DNA of 47,836 nucleotides, taken from positions 1 to 47,836 of the forward strand of contig JANEIH010000003.1 in the NCBI GenBank assembly GCA_024513425.1, given 5' to 3'. Below, piece after piece: positions 31,868 to 41,282 of this stretch (the first letter of the stretch is position 1; the number at the start of each line of letters is the position of its first letter). The stretch comes from Sulfurimonas sp. GTDB lineage: Bacteria; Campylobacterota; Campylobacteria; Campylobacterales; Sulfurimonadaceae. Below the pieces are notes generated by a model, which did not search any database, was not told where the DNA came from, and worked only from the letters and a program-made list of their open reading frames with translations. Position numbers and translations under genes: made by a program.

Positions 31868-33751
31868 ATGGCATCAATTTTTAATGCATTAAATATCGGC
31901 TACAGTGGATTGAATGCTGCACAGGTCGGTATTAATACAACTGGGCATAACATCTCCAATGCCGAGACAAAGGGCTATACAAGAGAGCGTGTCGTTACAG
32001 CAGCCACAACACCTGTCACTATGCGACAAGGGCAGGTTGGTAACGGCACAGAGGTTCAAGATATTAAGCGTCTGTTTGATAATTTTGTATTTGACAGATA
32101 TAGCAGTATATCATCCGATAAAGAGTATAGTGATTTTGAAAAGCAGACACTAGAAGAGCTCTCAACATATTTTCCTGAGATTGATGGGGTAGGTATCAAA
32201 GCAGATTTGGCAGAATACTATAATATGTGGCAAACATTTGCAGATAACCCCGATAACGATTCCATTAAGGTCGCTCTGGCAAAACAGACAGAAACGCTCT
32301 CTGCGCATATAACACAAACGCATGAACAGGTTTTAAGTCTGCAGATGCAGATTAATGACCAACTTGCAGTAAATATTGAAGAGGTGAACTCTCTTGCAAA
32401 ACAGCTTGCTGATTTAAATATTGCTATAGATGTTGCAGAATCCGGTGGAATATATACGGCAAATGATCTGCGTGACCAGAGAAATGTAATTGAACAAAGC
32501 CTCTCAAGACTTATAGGTGCGAAAGTAAATCAAGGAGAATCAGAGTCCAATATACAGATAGATAGCAACTCAAACACAAGAGCAGGGAGCTATACTTTAA
32601 GTGTGAATGGATTTAATATTGTTGACGGCAATTCCTATCATCCTCTAAAACTAACAAAAGATGACAATAAATATGGTTTTTATAATCTCTATTATGAAAG
32701 AAGAGACGGAACGCTCATTCCATTTGAAGAGAAAGTGACAAACGGAAGAGTCGGTGTGATTTTTGATTTGCGTGGTAGATTGGTCGAAACAACAAATGGT
32801 ATGCCGACTGATGGCGTGTTGCAAAAAGTCGCAACGGATTTGTATGCATTTACGCATGGCTTGATTGAAGGTACAAACAATCTCTATGCAGAGAGTGCAA
32901 CGACAAAGATGGAGTCAAATACTTTAACTGATATTGGAGCGACAAGTTCCATTGTCTATTCACCTTTAAATGTAAATTCGGGTGCTTTTAATATTATTGT
33001 TTATGATATTGACGGCAATGAAGTGGCCTCTAGAAAAATTAATATCGACCATGCCACATCGATGTCAGGTGCGGCAGGCTCAAACTCTATAGAAGGACAG
33101 ATAGTTGCTACCGTGGATGACAATGGTGACTCCAATGCCAATAATGATATTGATGATTTTATGACATTTAATTTCCGAGCCGCAAGAAGCGGTGAATTGC
33201 GTCTAGAGTTAGGATTGGATCCACAATCTGAATCTATGGGGTACACATTTGCCATCAAAGATGAACTGCTAGACGGTAAGTTTTCATCTGGTAGTAATTT
33301 TGCAGGAGCATTGGGGCTTAGAAGATTTTTTGATGGAGACAGCACAAGCAGTATTAAACTCAATTCAGAGCTAGACGACAATCCGACAAAAATTCATGCA
33401 GGTTTCTCTTCTACAGCAGGTGATAGCAGAGTTGCACTCAATATGGTACAGCAACAGTTTGAGTCATATAAATTCCAAGTTGGTGTTGAAGAGTATGACA
33501 CTACTCCATACGGTATGTTCGATATCACCGCGACCTATATAGGTACTGCTACAAATGCAGCAATAACAAGAAATGAAACAGTGACGGCACAGTTTAACTC
33601 GACAGAGATGGAGTATTTTTCTATTTCAAAAGTAAGTATTGATGAAGAGATGACAAATCTCATAAAATATCAAACCTCTTACGGTGCAGCTGCAAAGGTT
33701 ATTACAACAGTTGACCAGATGATGCAGACACTTCTTGGAATCAGGCAGTAG
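31868..33751 (+). CDS. flgK: Flagellar hook-associated protein 1
   Basis: N-terminal GYSGLNAAQVGINTTGHNISNAETKGYTRERV; C-terminal EEMTNLIKYQTSYGAAAKVITTVDQMMQTLLGIRQ. Confidence 0.96.
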   Translation: MASIFNALNIGYSGLNAAQVGINTTGHNISNAETKGYTRERVVTAATTPVTMRQGQVGNGTEVQDIKRLFDNFVFDRYSSISSDKEYSDFEKQTLEELSTYFPEIDGVGIKADLAEYYNMWQTFADNPDNDSIKVALAKQTETLSAHITQTHEQVLSLQMQINDQLAVNIEEVNSLAKQLADLNIAIDVAESGGIYTANDLRDQRNVIEQSLSRLIGAKVNQGESESNIQIDSNSNTRAGSYTLSVNGFNIVDGNSYHPLKLTKDDNKYGFYNLYYERRDGTLIPFEEKVTNGRVGVIFDLRGRLVETTNGMPTDGVLQKVATDLYAFTHGLIEGTNNLYAESATTKMESNTLTDIGATSSIVYSPLNVNSGAFNIIVYDIDGNEVASRKINIDHATSMSGAAGSNSIEGQIVATVDDNGDSNANNDIDDFMTFNFRAARSGELRLELGLDPQSESMGYTFAIKDELLDGKFSSGSNFAGALGLRRFFDGDSTSSIKLNSELDDNPTKIHAGFSSTAGDSRVALNMVQQQFESYKFQVGVEEYDTTPYGMFDITATYIGTATNAAITRNETVTAQFNSTEMEYFSISKVSIDEEMTNLIKYQTSYGAAAKVITTVDQMMQTLLGIRQ

Positions 33752-33752
33752 A

Positions 33753-34553
33753 GTGTTCCCAAAAGTCAGTGTTGTTTTACTTTTTAGTATCTTTTTCTTC
33801 GCTTTTTTTGGCTCTTTTGTCTATACGACAAGTCCCTATATGCTTGATAGTCATGCCATTTTACTTAAACCTTCATCAATGCATCTTCTAGGTACGGACA
33901 GACTTGGGCGTGATATCTTGGCGCGTTTGATTGAGGGTGGAAAGGTATCTTTGATTATAGGTGTCGGGAGTGCATTTATAGCCTCTTTTATAGGAGTGAT
34001 TTTGGGCTCAATTGCTGGATATTATCGAGGAGTTGTTGATAAGTCATTTATCATCATAGTCGATCTGTTTTTAACTTTTCCTACTTTCTTTTTACTTTTA
34101 GCCCTTGTCTCTTATGTCAATGCTTCGACATCTGTGCTTATTATTATCATTTCAGTTACCGGATGGATGACAACAGCGCGTTTGATTCGTTCTGAGAGTT
34201 TTAAAATCACTTCGCAACCATATATTAAGATACTTAACATCGCAAAAGTTAAAAAAATCAAGATACTTTTAAAATATTATACACCGATTTTAGCTCCGAT
34301 TTTTTTTGTCAGTTTTACTTTTGGTGTCGGAGGTGCTATACTTGCAGAATCAGGTTTGAGTTTCTTGGGTTTGGGTATTGTTGCACCACAGATGAGCTGG
34401 GGTTCAATTCTTAGTGGTGGAAAAGATGTCATAGAGACTGCGTGGTGGGTAAGCCTCTTCCCGGGTCTTTTGATATTTTTAGTGACTTTTTCTTTGATAA
34501 ATATCTCAAACTACCTGCAACAGTTAACAAATCAAAAAGAGATAGGTTCTTAA
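33753..34553 (+). CDS. DppC-like ABC transporter permease
   Basis: LLGTDRLGRDILARLIEGGKVSL...AESGLSFLGLGIVAPQMSWGSILS; GTG start next to flgK stop. Confidence 0.9.
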   Translation: MFPKVSVVLLFSIFFFAFFGSFVYTTSPYMLDSHAILLKPSSMHLLGTDRLGRDILARLIEGGKVSLIIGVGSAFIASFIGVILGSIAGYYRGVVDKSFIIIVDLFLTFPTFFLLLALVSYVNASTSVLIIIISVTGWMTTARLIRSESFKITSQPYIKILNIAKVKKIKILLKYYTPILAPIFFVSFTFGVGGAILAESGLSFLGLGIVAPQMSWGSILSGGKDVIETAWWVSLFPGLLIFLVTFSLINISNYLQQLTNQKEIGS

Positions 34554-34563
34554 AGGAGAAGAG

Positions 34564-35598
34564 ATGCCAAAGAGGCAATTAGGTTATTTTTTTATCGTAA
34601 CAGCTAGCGTGATTATTGTTTTGGCAGGGGTAAAATTTGCCGCAAGTATTATTGTCCCTTTTTTGCTCTCACTCTTCATCGCCATCATTCTCTCCCCGTT
34701 ATATAATTTTTTTAAATCAAAAGGTATGCCAGATACTCTCTCGATTGTTATTGTTATGAGCATTTTTTTGTTTTTACTAGTTTTTATCGCAAATCTTATA
34801 GGAACATCTGTTCATAATTTTAGTGCGAATATTGATCACTATTCATCAAAACTTATTATCTATTATCAGTTTTTATCAAATTTTGCGGAAAATTTTGGCG
34901 TGGAGATACCTGTCGATGAGATAAGAACAATGTTTGATTCTAAACAGATTATGAATTTTTCCACATCTATTATTAGAGGACTTAGTGCAATGTTTACCAA
35001 TGGTTTTGTGGTAATTCTAACTGTTGTTTTTATGCTGTTGGAATCAAAACATTTTACAGACAAAATTCGCTTTGCAGATGGCAATAGAGAGACAATAGGG
35101 CATATCAATCAAATTTTTACACAGATAAAAAGTTATATGGTTATCAAAACATTGATCTCACTGTTTACCGGCTTTATTGTTTGGTTGTTTCTTGCGTTTA
35201 TCGGTATTGACTACGCTTTTTTATGGGGAGTATTGGCATTTTTATTTAACTTTATTCCAAACATCGGTTCTATCATCGCAGCAGTACCGGCAGTACTTAT
35301 TGCTTTGGTACAGCTTGGAGGTTTTAGTGCTTTGATTGTGACTGTTTTTTATGTCGTTATCAATATTATTATAGGCTCTATCTTAGAACCAAAAGTGATG
35401 GGAAAAGGGTTGGGTCTCTCAACACTAGTGGTCTTTTTATCTTTGATATTTTGGGGATGGCTTTTAGGTATGGTGGGAATGCTTCTCTCTATTCCACTTA
35501 CTATCATGGCAAAAATTATTTTTGCTGCCAATGAAAATACAAAATGGCTTGCTGTACTTCTAGGAAGTGGGAAAAATCTGGCAGTAGAGACAAAATAG
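34564..35598 (+). CDS. AI-2E family (PerM-like) transporter
   Basis: GVLAFLFNFIPNIGSIIAAVPAVLIAL, ILEPKVMGKGLGLSTLVVFLSLIFWGWLLG. Confidence 0.92.
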   Translation: MPKRQLGYFFIVTASVIIVLAGVKFAASIIVPFLLSLFIAIILSPLYNFFKSKGMPDTLSIVIVMSIFLFLLVFIANLIGTSVHNFSANIDHYSSKLIIYYQFLSNFAENFGVEIPVDEIRTMFDSKQIMNFSTSIIRGLSAMFTNGFVVILTVVFMLLESKHFTDKIRFADGNRETIGHINQIFTQIKSYMVIKTLISLFTGFIVWLFLAFIGIDYAFLWGVLAFLFNFIPNIGSIIAAVPAVLIALVQLGGFSALIVTVFYVVINIIIGSILEPKVMGKGLGLSTLVVFLSLIFWGWLLGMVGMLLSIPLTIMAKIIFAANENTKWLAVLLGSGKNLAVETK

Positions 35599-35603
35599 CA
35601 TAT

Positions 35604-36581
35604 CTATTTTTTTTGTTTTCTCATACTGTTCGCAGCAGGTATTAAAAACTCCAAAGCACCTAACTTTTTGACGACAATCTCTCCCTTATTTAAGAGTCTC
35701 TCTACTCTTTGCTTGCTTGCATCATCAAAGAGCAGTACAATATCCTCTTGCGTGAGAGGACGCTTATCTAGAGTGTTGAGTATCTCCTCTTCATTGTAGC
35801 TAGCGTGATTTTCTTCTGTGTGGTGGCGTGAGGCTATGTGGATAGGTAAGGAGGTTGCAAACATATGAGAGAGGGTGTGAAGCTCTTTGTAGCTGATTCC
35901 CATTACAGGATAAGCCGGCGGTCTGTCTATTGTTCCAAGGTCTATTCTTGAGGCATTTATAGATAGGAGAATATTGTTGAGTTTTTCTACCTCTTCTCTT
36001 GTATCATTAAGCCCATGAACAAAGAGTATCTCTACAAAGAGTTTACCTCTGTACTCTTTTGAAAAAGCTTCTACTCTTTTTACAATATCTTCTATCTCAA
36101 TATCTCTATGTGGTCTATCTATCTTTTTAAAGATTTCAGGCGTTACGGCATCTAAAGAGAGCTTGACCTGATTGAGTTTTAGAAGTGATTTGTAAACTTT
36201 TTCATCGATGAGTGTTGCAGAGTTTGTCAATATAAGTGTTTGAACATCACCTTTTATTGCATCTATTGCATTGATAAGTTCATCAAGACAGGGGTAGAGT
36301 GTTGGTTCTCCATTGGCAGTGAGCGTTATAACATCTATCTTTTCATCAAGATGTTTTTGAAGTTCGTTGATAATTTCAGGGACACCTACTGTCTCTTTTT
36401 GGCTTGCAACTGTTGCAGAGGGTGCAAGCTCACAGTAGAGACAGTCAAAATTACACTGTTTGCGTGAGGGAGAGAGGTCAACTCCAAGACTCATTCCAAA
36501 ACGGCGTGAGTTTACAGGACCAAAGATTGTCTTATTTTTTTCCACTGACTCTGTGGCACTCGTTAATGAAATGTTTTGCAT
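35604..36581 (-). CDS. Radical SAM protein
   Basis: [43 protein letters not shown]; start may be a downstream GTG because the ORF overlaps hemE. Confidence 0.88.
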   Translation of the reverse strand: MQNISLTSATESVEKNKTIFGPVNSRRFGMSLGVDLSPSRKQCNFDCLYCELAPSATVASQKETVGVPEIINELQKHLDEKIDVITLTANGEPTLYPCLDELINAIDAIKGDVQTLILTNSATLIDEKVYKSLLKLNQVKLSLDAVTPEIFKKIDRPHRDIEIEDIVKRVEAFSKEYRGKLFVEILFVHGLNDTREEVEKLNNILLSINASRIDLGTIDRPPAYPVMGISYKELHTLSHMFATSLPIHIASRHHTEENHASYNEEEILNTLDKRPLTQEDIVLLFDDASKQRVERLLNKGEIVVKKLGALEFLIPAANSMRKQKK

Positions 36582-37572
36582 TTTCTACCGAAACATCAGG
36601 AAGTATTCCGTGACCGAGATTAAAGATATGGCGTTTGCCTTGCATTGTCTCTTGGATAGCTTCCACGCACTGCGTGGTTGCCTCTTTTGAATAGAGTCGG
36701 CATGGTTCCATATTGCCCTGAAGAATATAGTTATCACCTAAACGCTCTTTGGCAAATGCAAGAGGTGTTGACCAATCTACACCAAATACATCAAAGTTAC
36801 CATAGACTTTGTCTAAAAATGCAGGAATCCCTTTGGGGAAGATGATAACGGGAATGTGAGGATACTTCTCTTTTAAATACTCCGCAATCTCTACCATGTA
36901 TTTCCATGAGAACTCATCATATTTTCCAGGCTCAATTGCCGCCGCCCATGAGTCAAATATCTGAACAACATCGATGCCGGCTTGGATCTGTTTTTCCATA
37001 TAGAGCTTAACAACATCAGTTACTTTTCTGAGTATCTTGTGTAGTAGTTCCGGGTTTGAATAGATCATTTTTTTACAGATGTTATATGTTTTTGTCCCTT
37101 GTCCTTCAATCATATATGTTGCAAGTGTCCATGGTGCACCCGTAAAGCCTATAAGTGCTTTATCATCTGCAAGGCGTTCTTTGATGAGCTTGATAGTATC
37201 ATAAACATATGTCAGCTTGCTTGCGGCTTCTTCACCACCGATAAGCCTGTTGAGATCATGTTTGTTGGTGATTGGGTCTGCAAATTTAGGGCCTTCACCT
37301 TTTACAAAAGAGAGGTTCATTCCCATTTCATCTGGAATAACCAAAATATCGCTAAACAAAATTGCCGCATCAACATCCAAGATATCAACAGGCTGGAGTG
37401 TTACTTCGCAGGCCATTTCAGGATTGTGGCAAAGATTTAAAAAGTCACCTGCTTTTGAACGCACTTCCATATACTCCGGTAGATAACGCCCGGCTTGTCT
37501 CATCATCCATACGGGAGTGTATGGTGTCTCTTTACCAAAACAGGCATCTACAAATATTTTACGAGTGGGCAT
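36532..37572 (-). CDS. hemE: Uroporphyrinogen decarboxylase
   Basis: [36 protein letters not shown]. Confidence 0.97.
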   Translation of the reverse strand: MPTRKIFVDACFGKETPYTPVWMMRQAGRYLPEYMEVRSKAGDFLNLCHNPEMACEVTLQPVDILDVDAAILFSDILVIPDEMGMNLSFVKGEGPKFADPITNKHDLNRLIGGEEAASKLTYVYDTIKLIKERLADDKALIGFTGAPWTLATYMIEGQGTKTYNICKKMIYSNPELLHKILRKVTDVVKLYMEKQIQAGIDVVQIFDSWAAAIEPGKYDEFSWKYMVEIAEYLKEKYPHIPVIIFPKGIPAFLDKVYGNFDVFGVDWSTPLAFAKERLGDNYILQGNMEPCRLYSKEATTQCVEAIQETMQGKRHIFNLGHGILPDVSVENAKHFINECHRVSGKK

Positions 37573-37621
37573 TTAGTACCTCTTTGTATCGAATTTTAAT
37601 TCCTATTTCCATTATTTCCCT

Positions 37622-38140
37622 TTAATGTTTATGTCCAACTTTACTTAAAAAGTATAAACCGACAGCAACAGCTGTAATTGAAAGTGCTAAATAGAGTAAC
37701 TCAAGCGGAGTATTGTAGCTAGTAAGTCCGACTTTTTTAAAAAAACCAACAATTAAAACCATTACGATTACTTTGGATATTTTGTCTTTGAGTTGATCTA
37801 ATGAATGAATAGAGAGGATTTTATTTTCTCGATCCTTATCATTGCGTGCAGTATCAATATCTGAAATAAAAAGCTCATAAAGACCAAATGAAAACAGCAA
37901 CATTACAACACCGATAAGATAGAGATCTACAGCCCCAATGATACCACCAATTACAAGCTCATGAAAATGTTCAAGATGATGATGGTTTAGATAGGCATTG
38001 AAAACAAGTTTAAGTGTTTCATAGATATCAAATGATGCTACGACGAAAAGTATTATAGCGCCAATAAGACCAAAAATAACAGCCATAAGAACTATAAAGC
38101 GTGAGCCCCAAAGTCCTTCTTCAAAGATTTTTTCTAGCAT
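37622..38140 (-). CDS. YqhA/UPF0114-family membrane protein
   Basis: EKIFEEGLWGSRFIVLMAVIFGLIGA...GLYELFISDID...LKDKISKVIVMVLIVGFFKKV. Confidence 0.85.
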   Translation of the reverse strand: MLEKIFEEGLWGSRFIVLMAVIFGLIGAIILFVVASFDIYETLKLVFNAYLNHHHLEHFHELVIGGIIGAVDLYLIGVVMLLFSFGLYELFISDIDTARNDKDRENKILSIHSLDQLKDKISKVIVMVLIVGFFKKVGLTSYNTPLELLYLALSITAVAVGLYFLSKVGHKH

Positions 38141-38141
38141 T

Positions 38142-39167
38142 TTAATTTTCCATTTCTACCCATTTCTGGGCAATTCTTACTGCATTTGTTGCAGCACCGA
38201 CTCTTAGATTGTCCGCAACGACAAACATATGGAGTATATTGTTTGCATATACATCTTCACGGATGCGTCCAACATAAGTCTCATTCTTATCGACACAATC
38301 TTTTGGCATAGGGTAGAGTGCTTGTGAGGGATTATCAACGACAATAATATTTGGTGCTTGAGATAAAATCTCACGAGCCTCATCTGCACTTACTGCAGAG
38401 TCAAAAGTCAGTGTTAGTGCCTCAGAGTGTCCTCGAAGAACCGGTACACGCACACAAGTTGCACTTAGAGCTATCTCTTTATGCATAATTTTTGTTGTCT
38501 CATTGACCATCTTCATCTCCTCTTTTGTGAAACCATTTTCTAGAAACATATCGATTTGAGGAATGACATTGAGGGCGATCTGTTGGTTAAATGCTTTAAC
38601 TTCTGCTTCATCAAGTTTAAATGCAAAGAATGCCTGCATTTGATTTACAAGCTCTTCCATAGCAGATTTTCCGGCACCGCTTGTTGCTTGATATGTTGCA
38701 ACATCAACACGCACTAGGTCATACGCATCATCAAGAGGCTTGAGTGCTTGAATCATCTGAATGGTTGAGCAGTTTGGGTTTGCAATGATTCCACTCTCAC
38801 GCCATTTAGCTATATCTTCAGGATTGACTTCCGGCACAACCAAAGGCACATCTTCTTGCATTCTAAAGTGAGAAGTGTTGTCAATAACAACTGCTCCGGC
38901 TTTTACGGCAGCGGGTGCAAATTCTGCACTGACACTTCCGCCGGCAGAGAAAATTGCAATCTCTATACCTTCTTGCTCAAAGATATCATTTGTAAGTTCA
39001 AGTATTGTTAGCTCTTTGGCGTTAAAGTCTATCTTTTTTCCAGAACTGCGTGAAGATGCCAACGGAACCAATTTGTTCAAAGGGAAATCTATCTCTTCTA
39101 AAATTCTAAGAACCTCTTCTCCGACCGCTCCATTTGCACCGACAACTGCTACATTATAGTTTTTCAA
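38142..39167 (-). CDS. asd: Aspartate-semialdehyde dehydrogenase
   Basis: VVGANGAVGEEVLRILEE, NPNCSTIQM, RVPVLRGHSEAL. Confidence 0.97.
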   Translation of the reverse strand: MKNYNVAVVGANGAVGEEVLRILEEIDFPLNKLVPLASSRSSGKKIDFNAKELTILELTNDIFEQEGIEIAIFSAGGSVSAEFAPAAVKAGAVVIDNTSHFRMQEDVPLVVPEVNPEDIAKWRESGIIANPNCSTIQMIQALKPLDDAYDLVRVDVATYQATSGAGKSAMEELVNQMQAFFAFKLDEAEVKAFNQQIALNVIPQIDMFLENGFTKEEMKMVNETTKIMHKEIALSATCVRVPVLRGHSEALTLTFDSAVSADEAREILSQAPNIIVVDNPSQALYPMPKDCVDKNETYVGRIREDVYANNILHMFVVADNLRVGAATNAVRIAQKWVEMEN

Positions 39168-39182
39168 TTTTCTCTCCTATAC

Positions 39183-40325
39183 TTATTTTCTGATATCTAA
39201 ATAGAGTTCATCTTTTTGAATCTCTTGATTTTCGCTTAGTATTACAGCTCGTTCAACTACAGAGATAAGCTCTCGTATATTCCCCGGCCAGTTGTAATCG
39301 AGTAGTTTGCTTTGTGCCTCTTTTGAAAAGCTTTTTTCTTTAAAGCCATATTTTTTACAATTCTCTTTGCATACAGCCTCTGCAATCTGCAATATCTCAT
39401 CGCGTCTCTCACGCAAAGGCGGAATTAAAAGCGGAATAGTATTGAGCCGATAGTACAAATCTTCTCGAAACTCACCATTTTTTATCTTCTCATGAAGATT
39501 TGCATTTGTTGCTGAGATAATACGAACATCTATCTTGATTGTTTTGGATGAGCCAAGACGCCGTATCTCTTTTTCTTGTAGTGCTCGCAGCAGTTTTGCC
39601 TGAACACCATAAGGCATCTCACCTATCTCATCTAAAAAGAGTGTCCCCCCGTGAGCTTGCTCAAATTGCCCAGCTTTAGCTTTTGCTGCATCGGTAAAGG
39701 CACCTTTTTCAAAGCCAAAAAGCTCACTCTCTATAAGATTTTCAGGTAGTGCTGCCATATTGATAGCGACAAAAGGCTTCTTTGTGCAGGATGAATTTTT
39801 ATGGATATATGAGGCAAACACCTCTTTTCCTACGCCACTCTCTCCAAGAAGCAGTATGCTTGCATCTGTCTTGCTTGCTTTTTGAGCAATAGTGAGAACC
39901 TGTTGTAGTGCTTTTGATGAACCAAGAAACTCATTTGTACTTTTATCGCTTTGCTTTTTTACACTCTTTTTTATTTTTTGGACTTTTCTCTCCCTTTGAA
40001 TTGCTGCAATAAGCGCATCAATATCAAAGGGTTTGAGCAAAAAATCTTTCACACCAAGCTGAATAGATTCTATGGCTCGCGTAAGTGTTGCATTGCCGGT
40101 CATAATAATGACTTCAAAACGCCCGTTTAGCTCTTTTACAAACTCAATACCATCCATCTTTGGCATATTGATATCTGCAATGACCAAATCAAAACTCTCA
40201 TCAAGCTTTTTGAGGGCATCTACGGCATTTTTAAATGTCACAACCTCAAACTCTTTATAATCATCCATAGCGATCTCAAGAGATTTTCTCATATTAATAT
40301 CATCTTCGACTATGGCAATTTTCAC
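39183..40325 (-). CDS. flgR: NtrC-family sigma54 activator FlgR
   Basis: Receiver domain, GESGVGKEVFA, ELFGFEKGAFTDA; ends right after the AAA+ domain; synteny asd-flgR-flgQ-flgP-gyrA. Confidence 0.88.
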   Translation of the reverse strand: MKIAIVEDDINMRKSLEIAMDDYKEFEVVTFKNAVDALKKLDESFDLVIADINMPKMDGIEFVKELNGRFEVIIMTGNATLTRAIESIQLGVKDFLLKPFDIDALIAAIQRERKVQKIKKSVKKQSDKSTNEFLGSSKALQQVLTIAQKASKTDASILLLGESGVGKEVFASYIHKNSSCTKKPFVAINMAALPENLIESELFGFEKGAFTDAAKAKAGQFEQAHGGTLFLDEIGEMPYGVQAKLLRALQEKEIRRLGSSKTIKIDVRIISATNANLHEKIKNGEFREDLYYRLNTIPLLIPPLRERRDEILQIAEAVCKENCKKYGFKEKSFSKEAQSKLLDYNWPGNIRELISVVERAVILSENQEIQKDELYLDIRK

Positions 40326-40344
40326 AAAAAGTCCTACTACTTAG

Positions 40345-40761
40345 CTATTTTAAAGGAGCAATTCTAACAAAACTATCATTAAAATCGACTTTGAAACATT
40401 TTGAGGGTAGTGTGAGTATCGTAGATGAGTCATTTTTACCATTGAGCGTCTCTTCATAATACCTGACGCTTAGACCTATTTTATAAAGAAACTCTATAAA
40501 TTTATCTTGATTGGCAAGTAGGATTTCTTTTAAAATTTCTGATTTTTGAGACTCTAAAAGTAGAGTGTCATAGGGTCTGCCCATACACTTTTTCATCGCT
40601 TTTGAAACATAAAGTGTCTCACTGTAAAGAGTTGCATTTTTAACGGAGTATCTATAGGAGATAATGTATTCATCTGCAAAAATTACAGATGAACAGAGTA
40701 GTAGAGAGATTATTGAGGAAATTGATTGCGTGAAAGAGTAATCTCCATCTCTACTTCGCAT
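40345..40761 (-). CDS. flgQ: FlgQ-like protein (start uncertain)
   Basis: Hydrophobic N-terminal segment; position between flgR and flgP as in Campylobacter. Confidence 0.6.
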   Translation of the reverse strand: MRSRDGDYSFTQSISSIISLLLCSSVIFADEYIISYRYSVKNATLYSETLYVSKAMKKCMGRPYDTLLLESQKSEILKEILLANQDKFIEFLYKIGLSVRYYEETLNGKNDSSTILTLPSKCFKVDFNDSFVRIAPLK

Positions 40762-41216
40762 AATCCCTCTTTAAAAGTCGTTTCAATGATATTTGCATTT
40801 CTCACCATTGCTTGAACAGATGTTCTGATAGTTGAGCGTTTTACCATCATATTTTTAATGAGATCTTGACCATCTATACGAACACCTTTTACTTTTTCAG
40901 CAATAAGTCTGTAAGCATCGGCAACAGCTGCACGCTTAGCAAGTGCATAAGCTTGTGCAGGTGAAGAGGTATTTGCCGGTGCCACACCTTGACCTATAAC
41001 ATTGATAAGGAGGTTATGCCGTGTATCAAGAACATCCTCTTTTTTGGGAGAAAGTTTCTTTTTTACTTTTGATTTTGCAACAGGGTTAGTAATCTCTGTC
41101 TGCTTCACGCAGTTACTTGTTGAGCATACTATAGTTACTTGTGTTGCATCTTCTTTTTTATCGGCTGCAAATGATGTAACACTTAGAAGTGCTATTAATA
41201 CTAAAGAGTATTTCAT
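40710..41216 (-). CDS. flgP: FlgP, LPP20-family protein
   Basis: GQGVAPANTSSPAQAYALAKRAAVADAYRLIAEKVKGVRIDG; synteny with gyrA and flgR. Confidence 0.8.
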   Translation of the reverse strand: MKYSLVLIALLSVTSFAADKKEDATQVTIVCSTSNCVKQTEITNPVAKSKVKKKLSPKKEDVLDTRHNLLINVIGQGVAPANTSSPAQAYALAKRAAVADAYRLIAEKVKGVRIDGQDLIKNMMVKRSTIRTSVQAMVRNANIIETTFKEGLCEVEMEITLSRNQFPQ

Positions 41217-41264
41217 TAAATATCCTTGGTCTGGAGTGTGATACTCCTTTTACTGTTGGCTTTT

Positions 41265-41282
41265 AAGCAACTACTATTCCAA
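41265..41282 (-). promoter_or_regulatory. Putative sigma54 promoter of flgPQR
   Basis: Minus strand TTGGAATAGTAGTTGCTT (GG-N10-GC), one mismatch to TTGGAACRN4TTGCTT, overlapping gyrA stop. Confidence 0.7.

Noticed and set aside
41233-41247. GGAGT-GTGAT-ACTCC hairpin as gyrA terminator or flgP leader switch
   Set aside because: Only a 5-bp stem with no T-run on the relevant strand; too weak to call.
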